NCBI GenBank assembly: GCA_004369085.1
Contig: ML210312.1
Location: 1-34,018 of the forward strand
DNA length: 34,018 nucleotides
From: Coprinopsis marcescibilis
Taxonomy: Eukaryota; Basidiomycota; Agaricomycetes; Agaricales; Psathyrellaceae
Direction of reading: 5' to 3'
In this document: positions 1 to 10,449 of the stretch, piece after piece
Position numbering within the stretch: position 1 is the stretch's first letter
Layout of the letters: each line of letters begins with the position of its first letter
Made by a program: the position numbers and the translations under genes
Notes under the pieces: generated by a model
What the model was told of the DNA's origin: nothing
The model's database searches: none
The model's input: only the letters and a program-made list of their open reading frames with translations

Positions 1-62
1 AATCTCTGTAATTATAAATACAGGTATAAATTAGAAAGAATTATTTGAGATGATTATTTTGC

Positions 63-260
63 CTAGCTTGCCTCCTCAGCTGCAGAGTGCTCTAATGTAG
101 TGTCCTTGAGAGTCCCATTATCCTCGGCGTGCTCCACAAGATACTTGGGATGAGCACTATGTTCTTCGTCTTCCCAGTGAGCCTTCATGCCTTGGGGTGA
201 GAAAGCAATATAGAAAAGAGATGTAAGCATAAAATCCTTGGAAAATCCAAGAAATTGCAT
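63..260 (-). CDS. doubtful small acidic ORF (65 aa)
   Basis: I do not recognise this ORF. The C-terminal 40 residues (from MKAHWEDEEH) are strongly hydrophilic, acidic and His/Glu-rich, like a real small protein tail. The N-terminal 24 residues look like translated intron: a pyrimidine-rich run ends in CCCCAAG just before GCATGAAG. Either it is a short intronless gene starting at 260, or it is the last exon of a split gene whose upstream exons I cannot find. Low confidence. Confidence 0.25.
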   Translation of the reverse strand: MQFLGFSKDFMLTSLFYIAFSPQGMKAHWEDEEHSAHPKYLVEHAEDNGTLKDTTLEHSAAEEAS

Positions 261-2868
261 TGATATTGTGGACTATGCAAGGAAAAAACGAGGGAAAACG
301 ACAGGCAGAGAGTATGTGCGTCAAACCTTATCTAATTAAAACTGTCACTGATATGATCAGATATCCTCTTTGAGGGGGATATCACCGGGATCAAACCGTG
401 ACTTGACCGCGACCGTGACCGTATTTTTGTATCCGAACAGAGCCTTACAGCCTATGTGTGTGCGTAGGCACTTACTTCGGAGATCCCTACGTGAGTAGCA
501 GATCCAGGTCACAGTCTTCTGTCGGGCGGAAGCAAGGGGTCAAGCCGTAAAATTGTTATTTGGCATATGTGGCCTATCGATACCCATTTTCGGTGTACTG
601 TGCAGACAGACAGTCTAGATTTCAGATGCTGCGAGCTGCGAGCTGCTGAAGGAAGAGCGTGATTCAGGTACAGGTGATGAGTTTGTGATATGATATGACA
701 GTCTATCCATTTGATTGCCTTTATGACATTTGATACAACCCTTAGCGCCTTTTGTACGTTAGTAATCTACAGTTTTGGCACAAAGACCCTATTAAATAAT
801 GGTAAGTTGATAGTAAAACGAGCTCCGTCCGTCGGACCTGACCGATCATAAAGGTACAACTTGCTTCAGCCAGCGCTGCAAGAGATGCCTGCTACTGACC
901 ACCTGGAGCAACAACGGACAATCACTACACTCGACTCATTTGAAATGGCTTGATCAAGAAAAAGAAAGAGTTAGCTAAACTTGTGTTAAACTTCGAAACC
1001 TCGACACCGAGGTACCCAACTTATCTACAAACCTTCCGGGTGACATAATTGTAAACATAACAAAACGCAAACTTCAAATGGATTACGGGCTATACGAGTG
1101 GTATCCATGTCCCGCACATGTGTTTCCACTTCCCATATTGTCCCCAGGCAAACATCTCCCTGGACTATAAAGGGAGGCCTGGCTATAGAGGATATAGACC
1201 ATCCTAAAGTTGAGCCCCGCCCACATATCTACCCTTGAAGCCCTCTACTCCATAAAGACATACAGCTCCCCACTGCTTTCGGGTCCCTCTGTATCTTCCT
1301 TGTCTCGCTTCAACAAGTTCTTGTGGCTAGCAGCAAAGAGCCCAACGGTAACATACAAGTCATTGCTAGAGGATTCGCAGACACTGACACCCTAACGTCT
1401 GGGCCTGTAGCATCGTGTTTGTTGTTCCTGTATCTCACATTGCCTGTACCTGCGAGCCCTAAATATGCCAATGCATTCTGGGTTTCCATTTTAAGGACAG
1501 TTTACCTCTGCCATCTCTACAAAGTGTGAATCCAGCCAATTCACCTAGCCCTTCAGCGAATTGCAGCGAAGACTCCGAAGAGCCCTTCCGGCGGCAGTTG
1601 TTTGCCGGCCGATGTCTCACGGTCCCTCACACGCGGGAATATTTCATCCACGACGATTCCGCCAACTGTACCCCGACGTGTACCCCAGGCCCAGTGTAAA
1701 GGCGACGCGAGTGCTGCGTCAAAGCAAGGTCAATTAAGGGGGAACCTGACTTGAGCTTAGTCAAGAGGAGTGGTCCAACCGAACAGTACCCGTGTTGTTG
1801 ATTGTTGTGAGATGCGAAAGGACAAAAGAGGAGAGAGAGCGAACACGAATAGGGCGAAAAGAGAGAGGAAAGCAAATGTTATTGGTGGTGCAAAATGTGA
1901 AGGTACTACGTGAGCGAGACTAGCAGGGCACTACGACGTTGGTGTCCTCGAACTAGAGTCGATGCGAAGTAAGGGGGGCGTACGTACCGAGCTCTAGTGC
2001 TCGAGTACTCCTTATAAGTCATTACTCTAACAAATAATAACTAATTACACCTGTAAACTCTAATCTAAAGTCCAAGGTGATAGGTACAGGTCAAGAAAGA
2101 ACACACGAAACAAAGTCCGAGGTAATTAGAAAAGAAAAGTCGGACCGAAACCGTAGCCTCGTGTTGCTAGAGGGTGTCGGGCCGTAAGCGCTCGAAAGTC
2201 GAGGATGTTGATGCGCGCCTGATGACCGCGTTCGCTTCGTTACAAGATTAAAAAAAAACAAAGGCGCAGATCCGAAATAATGTATGAGGACGTGTCGAAG
2301 TCCTCGTCTAGACGAGACGCGTGCTCTACACCAGCGACGCTCCCCGGTACCTAAAAGACGTAATATCAGTATGTATGAATTGATTACAGCATTAACGCGA
2401 GAATCTGGAGTTGGTGTGTACGTTGTCTTCCCTGAAGTAAGGTACGGGCGCGGCAAAACCTAGTGGAATCTACTGTCTGAGTCCATAGTCGTCTACAGGC
2501 AGCTGCCAGTTGCGCCATTGCTCTAATAGCTCATCAGCCCTGTCACAGAGACGCCATCTATGAGCCCCCGAGGCTTAGAAGGCAATTTGGATGAGACAAA
2601 TTCAAGCAAACGCAATTGATAGAGTCGCGTTTCGAGGGAGCCCGGATTTCTGAACCCGTTACATCGGAATTGAGAGTGATCCCTCTCCCGGGGTATTCTG
2701 TGAGCTTAGCGTCGTAATGTACTGACAGCTGGCATCTGTCCAGATTGTGGTAGTGTCAATTCCAAGCAGCGTAGAGACGTCATTGACCATTCGTTGTAGA
2801 TACGATACAGCTGGTAGATCCAACACAGCTGAAACAGATCGAAGTTCGAACTTGGCAAACCAATATAA
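261..2868. other. gene-poor stretch, 2.6 kb
   Basis: I see no supportable gene on either strand. Open frames here are short, lack family motifs and do not join across plausible splice sites. The only promoter-like signal is a TATA box near 1165 (listed separately). The stretch 2091-2456 has an open frame on the minus strand with no recognisable protein character. Confidence 0.5.
1165..1172 (+). promoter_or_regulatory. orphan TATA-like box CTATAAAG
   Basis: CTATAAAG sits in a GC-richer context, followed by pyrimidine-rich DNA around 1220-1310, which resembles a fungal core promoter. No convincing coding region follows: the frames at 1210-1395 and 1323-1529 lack domain or signal-peptide character. 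It may drive an unrecognised short transcript or be chance. Confidence 0.25.
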
Positions 2869-4250
2869 CTATTTGCACTGGCTGTACTGGAAGTTCGCGG
2901 CGACAAGTTAGCTCGATGTCAAGTAGAAGAGAGCTGTGATAGTAGCTTACGTAGTTATCCTGCTTGACACAGGTATAAGGAGCCGCACATTCTTTGGGCC
3001 CATAGTACCTGAGCGATGTAAGACAAAATATATCAATTCGATGTGCGCGAGACTTCAGAGTTAGCTACGTACGAGGCCCCTCCACACTGTCCCCATCTCT
3101 TGATCAACAAGTTTGGAGCTGGTTCGAAGATGGGTGTCCAGGGTACGTTCGAGGAAAGGTTGTTGCAATCGAGAACCGGAGGACCAGGAAGACGGTAGTT
3201 GACGTCCTCAGGACCAAGTGAGTCCTGCGAGACCCAAACCTTGATTCCTCTATCGGTACCTCAATGGTCGAAGGGAAATAATGTTAATATTTGAAATATC
3301 GAAAGGGTAAAAAATTCTTGCTTACTGTTGTAAGCGCCCGGGAACTTCGCGATTGCCGCCGGCTTGATTGTTCCTCCTCCATTTATTTGAAGTTGAGCGC
3401 ATGACAGCTGGGGAGTGTGTCTTAGCTTCTTACTATAGAGACTTGGGACTTTGAACTCACGAAGAACTGGGCTCCTTTGTCCTCGTATGCAAAATGGAGG
3501 GCTGAAATATGTGATAGTCAGGCACATCCAGGGAAATGATAGGGTGAATCAGACCAATGGCTTCAACGCGTAAAAGATATTGGCCTGGCTCAATACACTT
3601 GGGTATCTTGAACGAAACCTTCCCGCGATTTTTGTTCAACTTCTCTGTCGCCCAGAATCTGTCCGAGCCAAGAGCGTCATGGTAGATCTTGAACCAATCC
3701 AAATTCTCGACGTTTTCTTGGCGAGCGTCTGGAACTTTAGCGCTAAGTTAAAGTAGTAAGCAGGAATTGATGAATGACTCAAGTCATATAAGTAAATCGA
3801 TTACTTACAGATACGCTAGAATTGGCCCTTTATGATTAGAGGCAATTGCTGTTGGGCCCTTCTCAAACATCCTTTCTTGGTATTCTGCAGTAACTTCGTC
3901 TCCGGCGAAGACATCGATAACGACATCAGCCTTGCTTGTATACGTGTTGCAAATGATGTCTGGAGACTGCACATCCTCTACGGGCTACAAATAAATGTCA
4001 TAAAGGGCGACGCGCGGAGGCATTACAGTGAAACACACATAATTGCTGCTAGGGTATCTAATCCCCACTCCTGTTTCTTGGGAGACGCCGTTTACATGGA
4101 GTTCCTAACGACGTCAGTTACATGGGTACAAACAATAACATGAAAGGGAATGGACGAGCGAGCAAGCGAGGACCGTACTTGGAAGATGGTGTGAGTTGAG
4201 ACCCGTGTTGCTAAGAGCGCGAGAGTCACTAAGTGTTCTAGGATCCTCAT
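2869..4250 (-). CDS. AA9 lytic polysaccharide monooxygenase with C-terminal CBM1
   Basis: Secreted copper enzyme that oxidatively cleaves cellulose or related glucans. Nine exons: 4179-4250, 4039-4104, 3809-3984, 3555-3742, 3461-3501, 3326-3407, 3073-3259, 2951-3008, 2869-2886. They sum to 888 nt, or 295 aa. A signal peptide (about 1-19) ends just before His20, the expected N-terminal copper-brace histidine (HTIFQELHVNGV). The second copper His is His97 in SNHKGP. His170 (ALHF) and Gln179 (GAQFF) match the second-sphere residues. Residues 264-295 form a CBM1 (WGQCGG, four Cys, YYSQC near the end). Two oddities: the axial Tyr of the usual QFYP motif is Phe181, and the linker before CBM1 is short with no Ser/Thr-rich tract. 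Start 4250 is chosen because it puts His20 directly after the signal peptide; an upstream in-frame ATG at 4289 would spoil it. Family call is firm; small exon boundaries are inferred from GT-AG sites and motif continuity. Confidence 0.9.
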
Positions 4251-4290
4251 TTGAGAAGGCTGACGAGATTTCAAAAAGGCCATACGCACC

Positions 4291-4296
4291 TTATAA
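4291..4296 (-). promoter_or_regulatory. TATA-like box of the AA9 gene
   Basis: TTATAA lies about 41 bp upstream of the AA9 start codon on the minus strand. This suits a core promoter with a very short 5' leader and supports the start at 4250 over the upstream in-frame ATG at 4289, which would leave no room for a leader. Position-based inference only. Confidence 0.35.
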
Positions 4297-5334
4297 GCGA
4301 ACCTAATGCCAAGACGCTTCCCTGGAATGATACCAGTAATTGAATTGAGGTTAGTCGAGCTGGATTCTTAAGACTTCAGTTCAGCCGGCAACGTTCCGAT
4401 CAGGCATTATTAGCATCTGCCGACCCACAAATAATCGGCTTCAAAGTCAGAACCCTTCTCTTCACGCCCTTGGGAATGCATAGTAGGTCATTCTACGCCG
4501 TCCTGTGAACGGTCACTTCTACAGCTCTCATAGTAGTATTATTGGCTTCTCTGCGTTGTTCGTGTTTCATACCCTGTTGAGACAGCCACGCAGACGTCGG
4601 GCGGTTATTCGAAGGCCTCCCGAGCTTGGATCAACAGCGAGTCCGTCGGGATTGATCACTGGGCGGCTCGTTGGTAATGATGAAACCAGAATGGACAGGT
4701 AGTACTACATACCCTAACATGTATCCCGAGATCCCAGCTCTGACTACCCCTAGTCTCGGAAACAAGCAGATATCCGGTGAGAAGTTGAGATCATGACGCG
4801 TTCTGGCTTCTTGTTTTAACCTGTACTAGCGCGTCTCTTCCTCGGACCTTCTTATCTTTCACGTGGTCTCTGTCGTTCCTCTATAACTAAGCACAGTCGC
4901 ATCATCAGCTAAGGAGGACCGTACGCCAGTATTGCCGAGATCCCGGAATTTGGGCTAAGAATACCGCGATGGGACAGATCGATGCAGCGAGTTTCTGGCG
5001 CTCAATTTGCGCACTTCCGAATTCTTATGCCACTCAAGCAGGCACAGCAGGTGTCGCCGTGTTGACCATCTTCAGCGCCAAGCCTTTTAGGCTCGACAAG
5101 CCACTGGTCAGTTGGTGGAGCCCAAAGCTAAAGTGACTAAATCTCAATGAGGCTGCGCTGAAGAAATCAAACGAAGATCAATGTTGATCCTACAACTTCG
5201 GCGGGCATTGGCATCCGACAACATACATACGCATAAGCTTAGTCTGTAGAGTGTTTAAAACCATTAAGTTTCTCGGTATTCGGAACCCCTTGTCTTGCCT
5301 TCGTCATCCATTCCTGTCCAACTAACTCTCAACA
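4297..5334. other. intergenic, no gene seen
   Basis: Shared upstream region between the minus-strand AA9 gene and the plus-strand membrane protein. The open frame at 4505-4702 shows no signal, domain or splice support. TTTAAAA near 5252 could be a weak TATA element for the gene starting at 5335. Confidence 0.4.
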
Positions 5335-6621
5335 ATGTCGAGTTTCATACCCGGCGACTCAATTGACCTTGATCGAGTCGCGAACGTCACAGTCGCAAGT
5401 GCATTTGTGAACCTCACGCTGACTATGGTCTTCGTCGGTACGTCATCAGTTCCCTCTGGTTCTAGATCATGCCTCATAAACGACCAGGTGCTCAGATGTT
5501 CATGTCGTTTTACGGGCTAACTGTATATCTTGCAACCCCCGAGCATCTTCAGAAGGGTCGAAGAGGCTACATAGTCCTCAGCCTTGTAATACTCATCTTA
5601 TTCACGACTCTTGCATCGCTGGACCTGATCACGCTGTTCACCGTCCTCCTGAAAGCGGGCTCGTACCCCGGACGCCAGCTTTATTCAGTCAACCCAACGT
5701 ATTCGGATCAGCTTATCTCTTGGGATGGAATTGTTCAGATGATTTCCACGATAGTGTTTGTGGCAGCGAGCGAGGGATTACTCGTAAGTTCCGCTTCCAC
5801 TGCTTCTATATTCTTGGATTCTACTGACCTTACTCCCCCTGTCCTTCCTGCACAGCTGTATCGTGCCTTCATATTATGGAGGGACAGATGGTGGGTTTGT
5901 GCCCCTCTGTTTGTCCTGTACATGGCTTCTGTCGGTATGTTCAGTTTGGCTGCTCAAAAGAAATCTTTTTATTCTTAAATCAGCAATATAGCATTGGTCA
6001 TTACATGCTACATACCAGTCCCTTCCATCGTCAACAATCCCTACCTAATTGAAGCATGGATAATCCTTTCAGTCATTCTGAACATCTCAACCACTGGTGT
6101 CCTTATATTCCGCCTGGTCTCGATGAACCGACAAATCGGCGCTGTTCTAACATTCCAAAGGCCAGTTGCCCGAATGACGGAAAAGGCCGTGGTCATACTT
6201 ATTGAGTCGGCGGCTCCTCCCGCAGTTTTTGGACTGCTATGGGTGATATCGGATTTACTGAGATGGAAGATGGGGAGGACGACGGAGTGGCTTGTCGCGA
6301 GTCAGATTTTGGATAAGGTTTTTTCGATGTTTTATTACGCGTTTCTGGTGAGTGCTTCGCCCAGATCCACCTGCAATCACCAAGCTAACTGTGCGACCTT
6401 GGTAGGCAATGTGCCCTCAGTTGATTATATTTAGAATCACGATTGGGAGGTCGTGGTTACATTCAACGACAGGCTACGAGAACGGTTCGTCGACCATGGA
6501 CGACGATTTGATTAATGGTTCGGCCACATACCATGCCCCGATAACGTTCGCGCACGCAATAGGTCAACTCAAGTCCGAGTCACAGGCTACTCAAACCTCT
6601 TCCGCCCCATTCGAAGATTGA
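5335..6621 (+). CDS. seven-TM-like orphan membrane protein, paralog A
   Basis: Multi-pass membrane protein of unknown function, of a type expanded in basidiomycetes. Five exons: 5335-5437, 5488-5783, 5856-5934, 5992-6347, 6406-6621 (1050 nt, 349 aa; intron phases 1,0,1,0). Hydrophobic segments at about 15-50, 62-90, 113-140, 144-168, 180-202, 228-252 and 266-290 give seven spans. The tail after about 295 is hydrophilic and Ser/Thr-rich. Landmarks shared with the gene at 10450-11666 are YGL..L.TPE, KGR..Y, LYRA(F/Y).(I/L)W and PQLIIFR.T.GRSW. The short 79-nt third exon begins LYRAFILW, close to the LYRCY-IW signature common in uncharacterised fungal 7TM proteins. No catalytic motif is visible, so a receptor- or sensor-like role is an inference from topology only. 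Confidence 0.8.
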
Positions 6622-7650
6622 ATTCGCAGCACCTCTCCTCTATAACTTGTTAATCCGATTTGCCTGCTCTGGTAGTTTATTGTCCAGTCAGAGCCCCGGT
6701 TATGTCCAGAGTCGCTGTTAAGCCTGCAAAATCTCCGGTTCGAGGCTCTGAAGAACCGCAGGGAGGTAACTTGAGGGCAGCCTATAACAATACTCGGTAA
6801 AAGGAGATAAGATAAGATCGTTGACATCATGCCAAGCGCGTGAGAATCGTATGATCTTTGGGTGATATCGTCCGCAGAGTGTCCGACTTTTACTCCCTCC
6901 GCGATATCCACGTTCTCCCAAGTTCTCTCATTTGTGCACCAAAGGAAAAGCACCTTTCAACGCAATCTCTGCGACGGTTTAACGGTCTCTAACGCAGCCC
7001 CTAACCTTGAATGTCCTGAAGTCGTGAGCAACAACGCCCACAACGAGGTCCAGAGCCCAGAATACACCAGGCATTGCGATGCACGAAGCAAGTTCTGGCT
7101 CAACAGTTTCTGCGAGGAAGCCAATTCAATGACGAAGTAACGACCATTTACTCCGGTACCACTCCTTGGACCCGATGGGCGGCCTCATGAGTCAGTGGTT
7201 CAGCGCACACTCGCCCCTCATGAAATGTTGTTGCGGTTCCGAGGTCGCCTAGTTTCTCAAGAGCTTCGCGAAGCCTACATGGTGCGTCGCCCAGTAACTG
7301 CTCATCAATCCATACTGAATAGCGTCCAGCAAGTTATTTCGTGTACCAGGATATAGGAATACCCAGGGCGAGTCGACGCGGGGTGACCTCCACAGTGATC
7401 CACCAGATTTCTCACCAATGCGTTCTTGTGATCTTCAGGCAAAATGGAACAATGGATGGAGGACCATGTGAGTTGGTCATTGGGTCCTTTGCTCTCAAAG
7501 GAGTGGATATACTAACATCCTTTCGCGCACCCTCGGTATCCAGAATCAACCCACCACCTCCGCATTCATTTCAATCCATTTCTCCGAAGATCTCGCTTTT
7601 CGATGAATAAAATGGCCACCATTTCGTGACTTTCCACCGGTCGACTAACA
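6622..7650. other. intergenic, no gene seen
   Basis: About 1 kb between two plus-strand genes. The frames at 6862-7140 and 7341-7610 lack recognisable features. GAATAAAATGG just before 7615 is the only TATA-like element near the oxidoreductase start. I searched here for the four-cysteine secreted-protein motif seen near 10 and 12.4 kb and did not find it. Confidence 0.4.
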
Positions 7651-9614
7651 ATGCGTTTCCTCTTCGTGGTCCAACTTGTGTTGGGTTACATACTCTCGCG
7701 CGTTGCTGCGCAAAATCCCTTCCTATGGAATGGGATTCGATATAGCTGCAAGTGCTACGATGGCGATTCCTGCTTCCCAAATGCGTCACTATGGTCCGCC
7801 TTGAATGCCACTGTGGAGGGAAACCTTCAGCGCGTCATCCCCGATCCCGCTGTCTGTTACAACACCTTCGAAGGTATCAACACCTATAACCAGGCCGCAT
7901 GCTCAGAGGTCACTCGTCAGTGGAGCAACCAGCAATGGCAGTACGTCGATTTATCCCTCAATAGTGTCACACCTTTTAAAAATGCCCTCTGACACGTCCG
8001 TTTTCCAGGAGTACCCGTGCTGTCTCCGCCCACTGGATCCTTTGGACTAACAACACCTGTCTTCCCACCACCAACCGAAACGCCCAATGCACCATCGGAT
8101 ACCTTCCAAAATACGTCATACTCGCTAAGAAGAGGGAACACATCAAGGCTGGCATCGACTTCGCTAGGAACAACAACGTCCGGCTCATCATTCGTAACAC
8201 TGGCCACGATTTCATGGGTCGTTCGACTGGCTTCGGATCGTTGGCAATCAACACCCACTCGTTCAAGGGTAAGCTAATCTTGGGAGTCAGACGGATTTGG
8301 CTGAAAAGTAATGCCTGTAGACGTCACATTCATTCAAAACTACTCTGGCCCTGGCGGGTACACCGGTGGTGCCGTGACAGTCGGCGCTGGTATTCAAGGA
8401 CGGGAACTTCTCACCCTCGGTAACCGACAAAACCCCAAGGTCGCAATTGTGACCGGGGAATGCCCTGTAAGCCCACTATATATTAGCGTGACGTGTTATG
8501 TACTAACTGGTCTACCTCACCTTAGACTGTGGGTTTCGCTGGAGGTTACATCCAAGGTGGCGGCCACGGCCCTCTTGCATCATACTACGGAATGGGTTCG
8601 TACGTCTGCTCCTTTTTATGGGCAAACCTCCCTGATACCATGTTTTCGGCAGCTGCGGACCAAGCTCTCTCGTACGAAGTCATTACTGCAGATGGTGAAT
8701 ATCGCACTGTCAACTCAGAGTCGTACCCCGACCTCTTCTGGGGACTGAAAGGAGGTGGACCTTCGACATTCGCGGCGCTGCTCTCGGTCACTGTAAAGAC
8801 CTTCCCCGAAATTCCAACTGCCGGAGTCGTCATGACTTTCAACTCCGCCAACGCTGATGTCACCTGGAGGGCATTTGGTGCATTCCACAACCTCGCCAAT
8901 CGTTGGGTGGAGAACGGCATGTTCGTCTACTACGAGATGTTTGGGACATTCTTTAACATCCGTCCATTCGTTGGCCCCAACATGAACGCGGCCAAGATCA
9001 ACCAGGTCCTTCAACCCTTGTACGACCAACTGAGGAGCATGGGAATTCAGTATACCGCCCAAGTTACCGAGTATCCCACCTTCTTCGCCCTCTACACTGC
9101 GCTTTTCCAGGACGAAGCTGCTGGTGCCAATTCTGTTGTCGGCGGTCGCGTTTTCACCAAGCAAGATATCACGCAGAACGGGAACAACATCGTCAACGCC
9201 GTTCGACAGGCGGGTGGAGGTATCATTGGTCACATCGTCGGGCCCGGATTCGGAGCACCCTCAGTCGACAACGCCATCCACCCTGCATGGAGGAACGCAT
9301 CATCGTTCAGCATTACCGGCGTCAGCGTCCCCAACACTTTCACATGGGCGCAAAAGACTGCTGCGCAGAACCAGTTGACGAACCAGGTTGACGGGCCGAT
9401 CCGTGCTGCAAGTCCGTACGGTGCTGCGTACGTGAACGAGGGCAATTTGGAGGAGCCGAATTGGCAGACTGCGTATTGGGGTACGAATTATCCGAGATTG
9501 AAGGAGTTGAAGGCCAAGTGGGATCCGCAGGGCGTGTTCTATGCGAGAACGACGCCTGGTACGGAGAATTGGGAAGTGATTGATTATGGGCGGAGGCTTT
9601 GTTTGAAGCCTTGA
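7651..9614 (+). CDS. secreted FAD-linked oxidoreductase, berberine-bridge type
   Basis: Flavoprotein oxidase or dehydrogenase of the FAD_binding_4 plus BBE architecture; fungal relatives oxidise carbohydrates or secondary metabolites. Four exons: 7651-7940, 8009-8268, 8321-8466, 8526-9614 (1785 nt, 594 aa). The signal peptide is about residues 1-20 (cleavage near AA/QNP). A Cys-rich N-terminal segment (CKCYDGDSCFPN) is typical of secreted fungal members. His163 in NTGHDFMG matches the histidine that binds the flavin 8-alpha carbon. Cys231 in GECPTVG, just before GGYIQGGGHG, is placed where bicovalent members carry the cysteinyl link. The C-terminus (WDPQGVFYARTTPG) is the BBE domain end. Substrate cannot be read from sequence. 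The gene lies between the two paralogous membrane-protein genes. Confidence 0.92.
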
Positions 9615-9839
9615 TCGGGGGAGGGTTGTTGAAGGTGTGTGTTTGATTGATTCAGAACTCTGGTCCTGGCTCATCGTTCTGTCAAGTTCGACATAGTGAT
9701 CGATTGTATGTCCAGAGCACACTTGGATTGGAATTGAAATTGGAATTGATTCATTTCTTGTATTAACATGTGCATATCTCATTTCGGGGTTCACTTGAGG
9801 GCTCGTCAGTTTGATGGCCCGCACTGAGGGACAAGAACT

Positions 9840-10121
9840 TCATTCAAGACTCACAACGTCATGATATTTCGTCAGAGTAGGCGCAGGAACCGAAGCTGTA
9901 GCGCTAATAATGGGGAGGCAAGTTATCTGAGGACATTGTCCAGGGTACGTAGATGTCGTGGCGGGGATTATGCTGACGTATGAACCGCTAGAGCAAAGGG
10001 ATACGCCTGGAGATGGTGGTACGCAGCGCTGGGCTTCATTTATGACATCCGCTGCAACCTGTCTCGCGAGGATAAGAGTGAGGGCGATGGAGATGAGGCC
10101 GGTTTGGGATAGGGTCTTCAT
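9840..10121 (-). CDS. small secreted four-cysteine protein 1 (93 aa)
   Basis: Unrecognised small secreted protein. A signal peptide covers about residues 1-24 (MKTLSQTGLI...RQVAA), leaving a mature peptide of about 69 residues with exactly four cysteines (33, 43, 63, 68), spaced C-x9-C-x19-C-x4-C. The core carries CVPP, SGS, TST and PGQCP motifs, all shared with the protein at 12284-12496. The start at 10121 is chosen because the signal peptide begins there; the frame stays open to 10265, but that extension is hydrophilic and would bury the signal. Single exon. It lies 328 bp downstream of, and on the same strand as, the seven-TM gene at 10450-11666. Function unknown; an effector, signalling peptide or cell-surface role is possible. 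Confidence 0.65.
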   Translation of the reverse strand: MKTLSQTGLISIALTLILARQVAADVINEAQRCVPPSPGVSLCSSGSYVSIIPATTSTYPGQCPQITCLPIISATASVPAPTLTKYHDVVSLE

Positions 10122-10449
10122 TGGAATGTTGAGAGAAACGAAAGGTGCTGGTAGCAAGTGAAAGAGCTGTGATCTCCTGAAATAACCTGCGGCAGATGTC
10201 TTCGCCGACGTTGAGCTCTTAAGTTGGCTTAGATCATGTTCAGAAATTGATCCCTGAGATGACATGGAACCCCCGTGTCCTCGTGGGGGTGGGAGGACGA
10301 GTATCGAAGCATCATGATCCCGAGGTTACATCGAAGAAGCGGCTATGTGTACATTACAAAGCTTCAACTCAGGCTTCCTGAATGATGAATCTCATCTATA
10401 TCTATATAAACTATAATGTCCTTCGCGGAGATGGGAGGCACTCGGTGGT

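Noticed and set aside
9300..9824. 174-codon open frame on the minus strand opposite the oxidoreductase 3' end
   Set aside because: Antisense shadow of a firmly supported gene, Arg/Ser/Pro-rich with no domain character.
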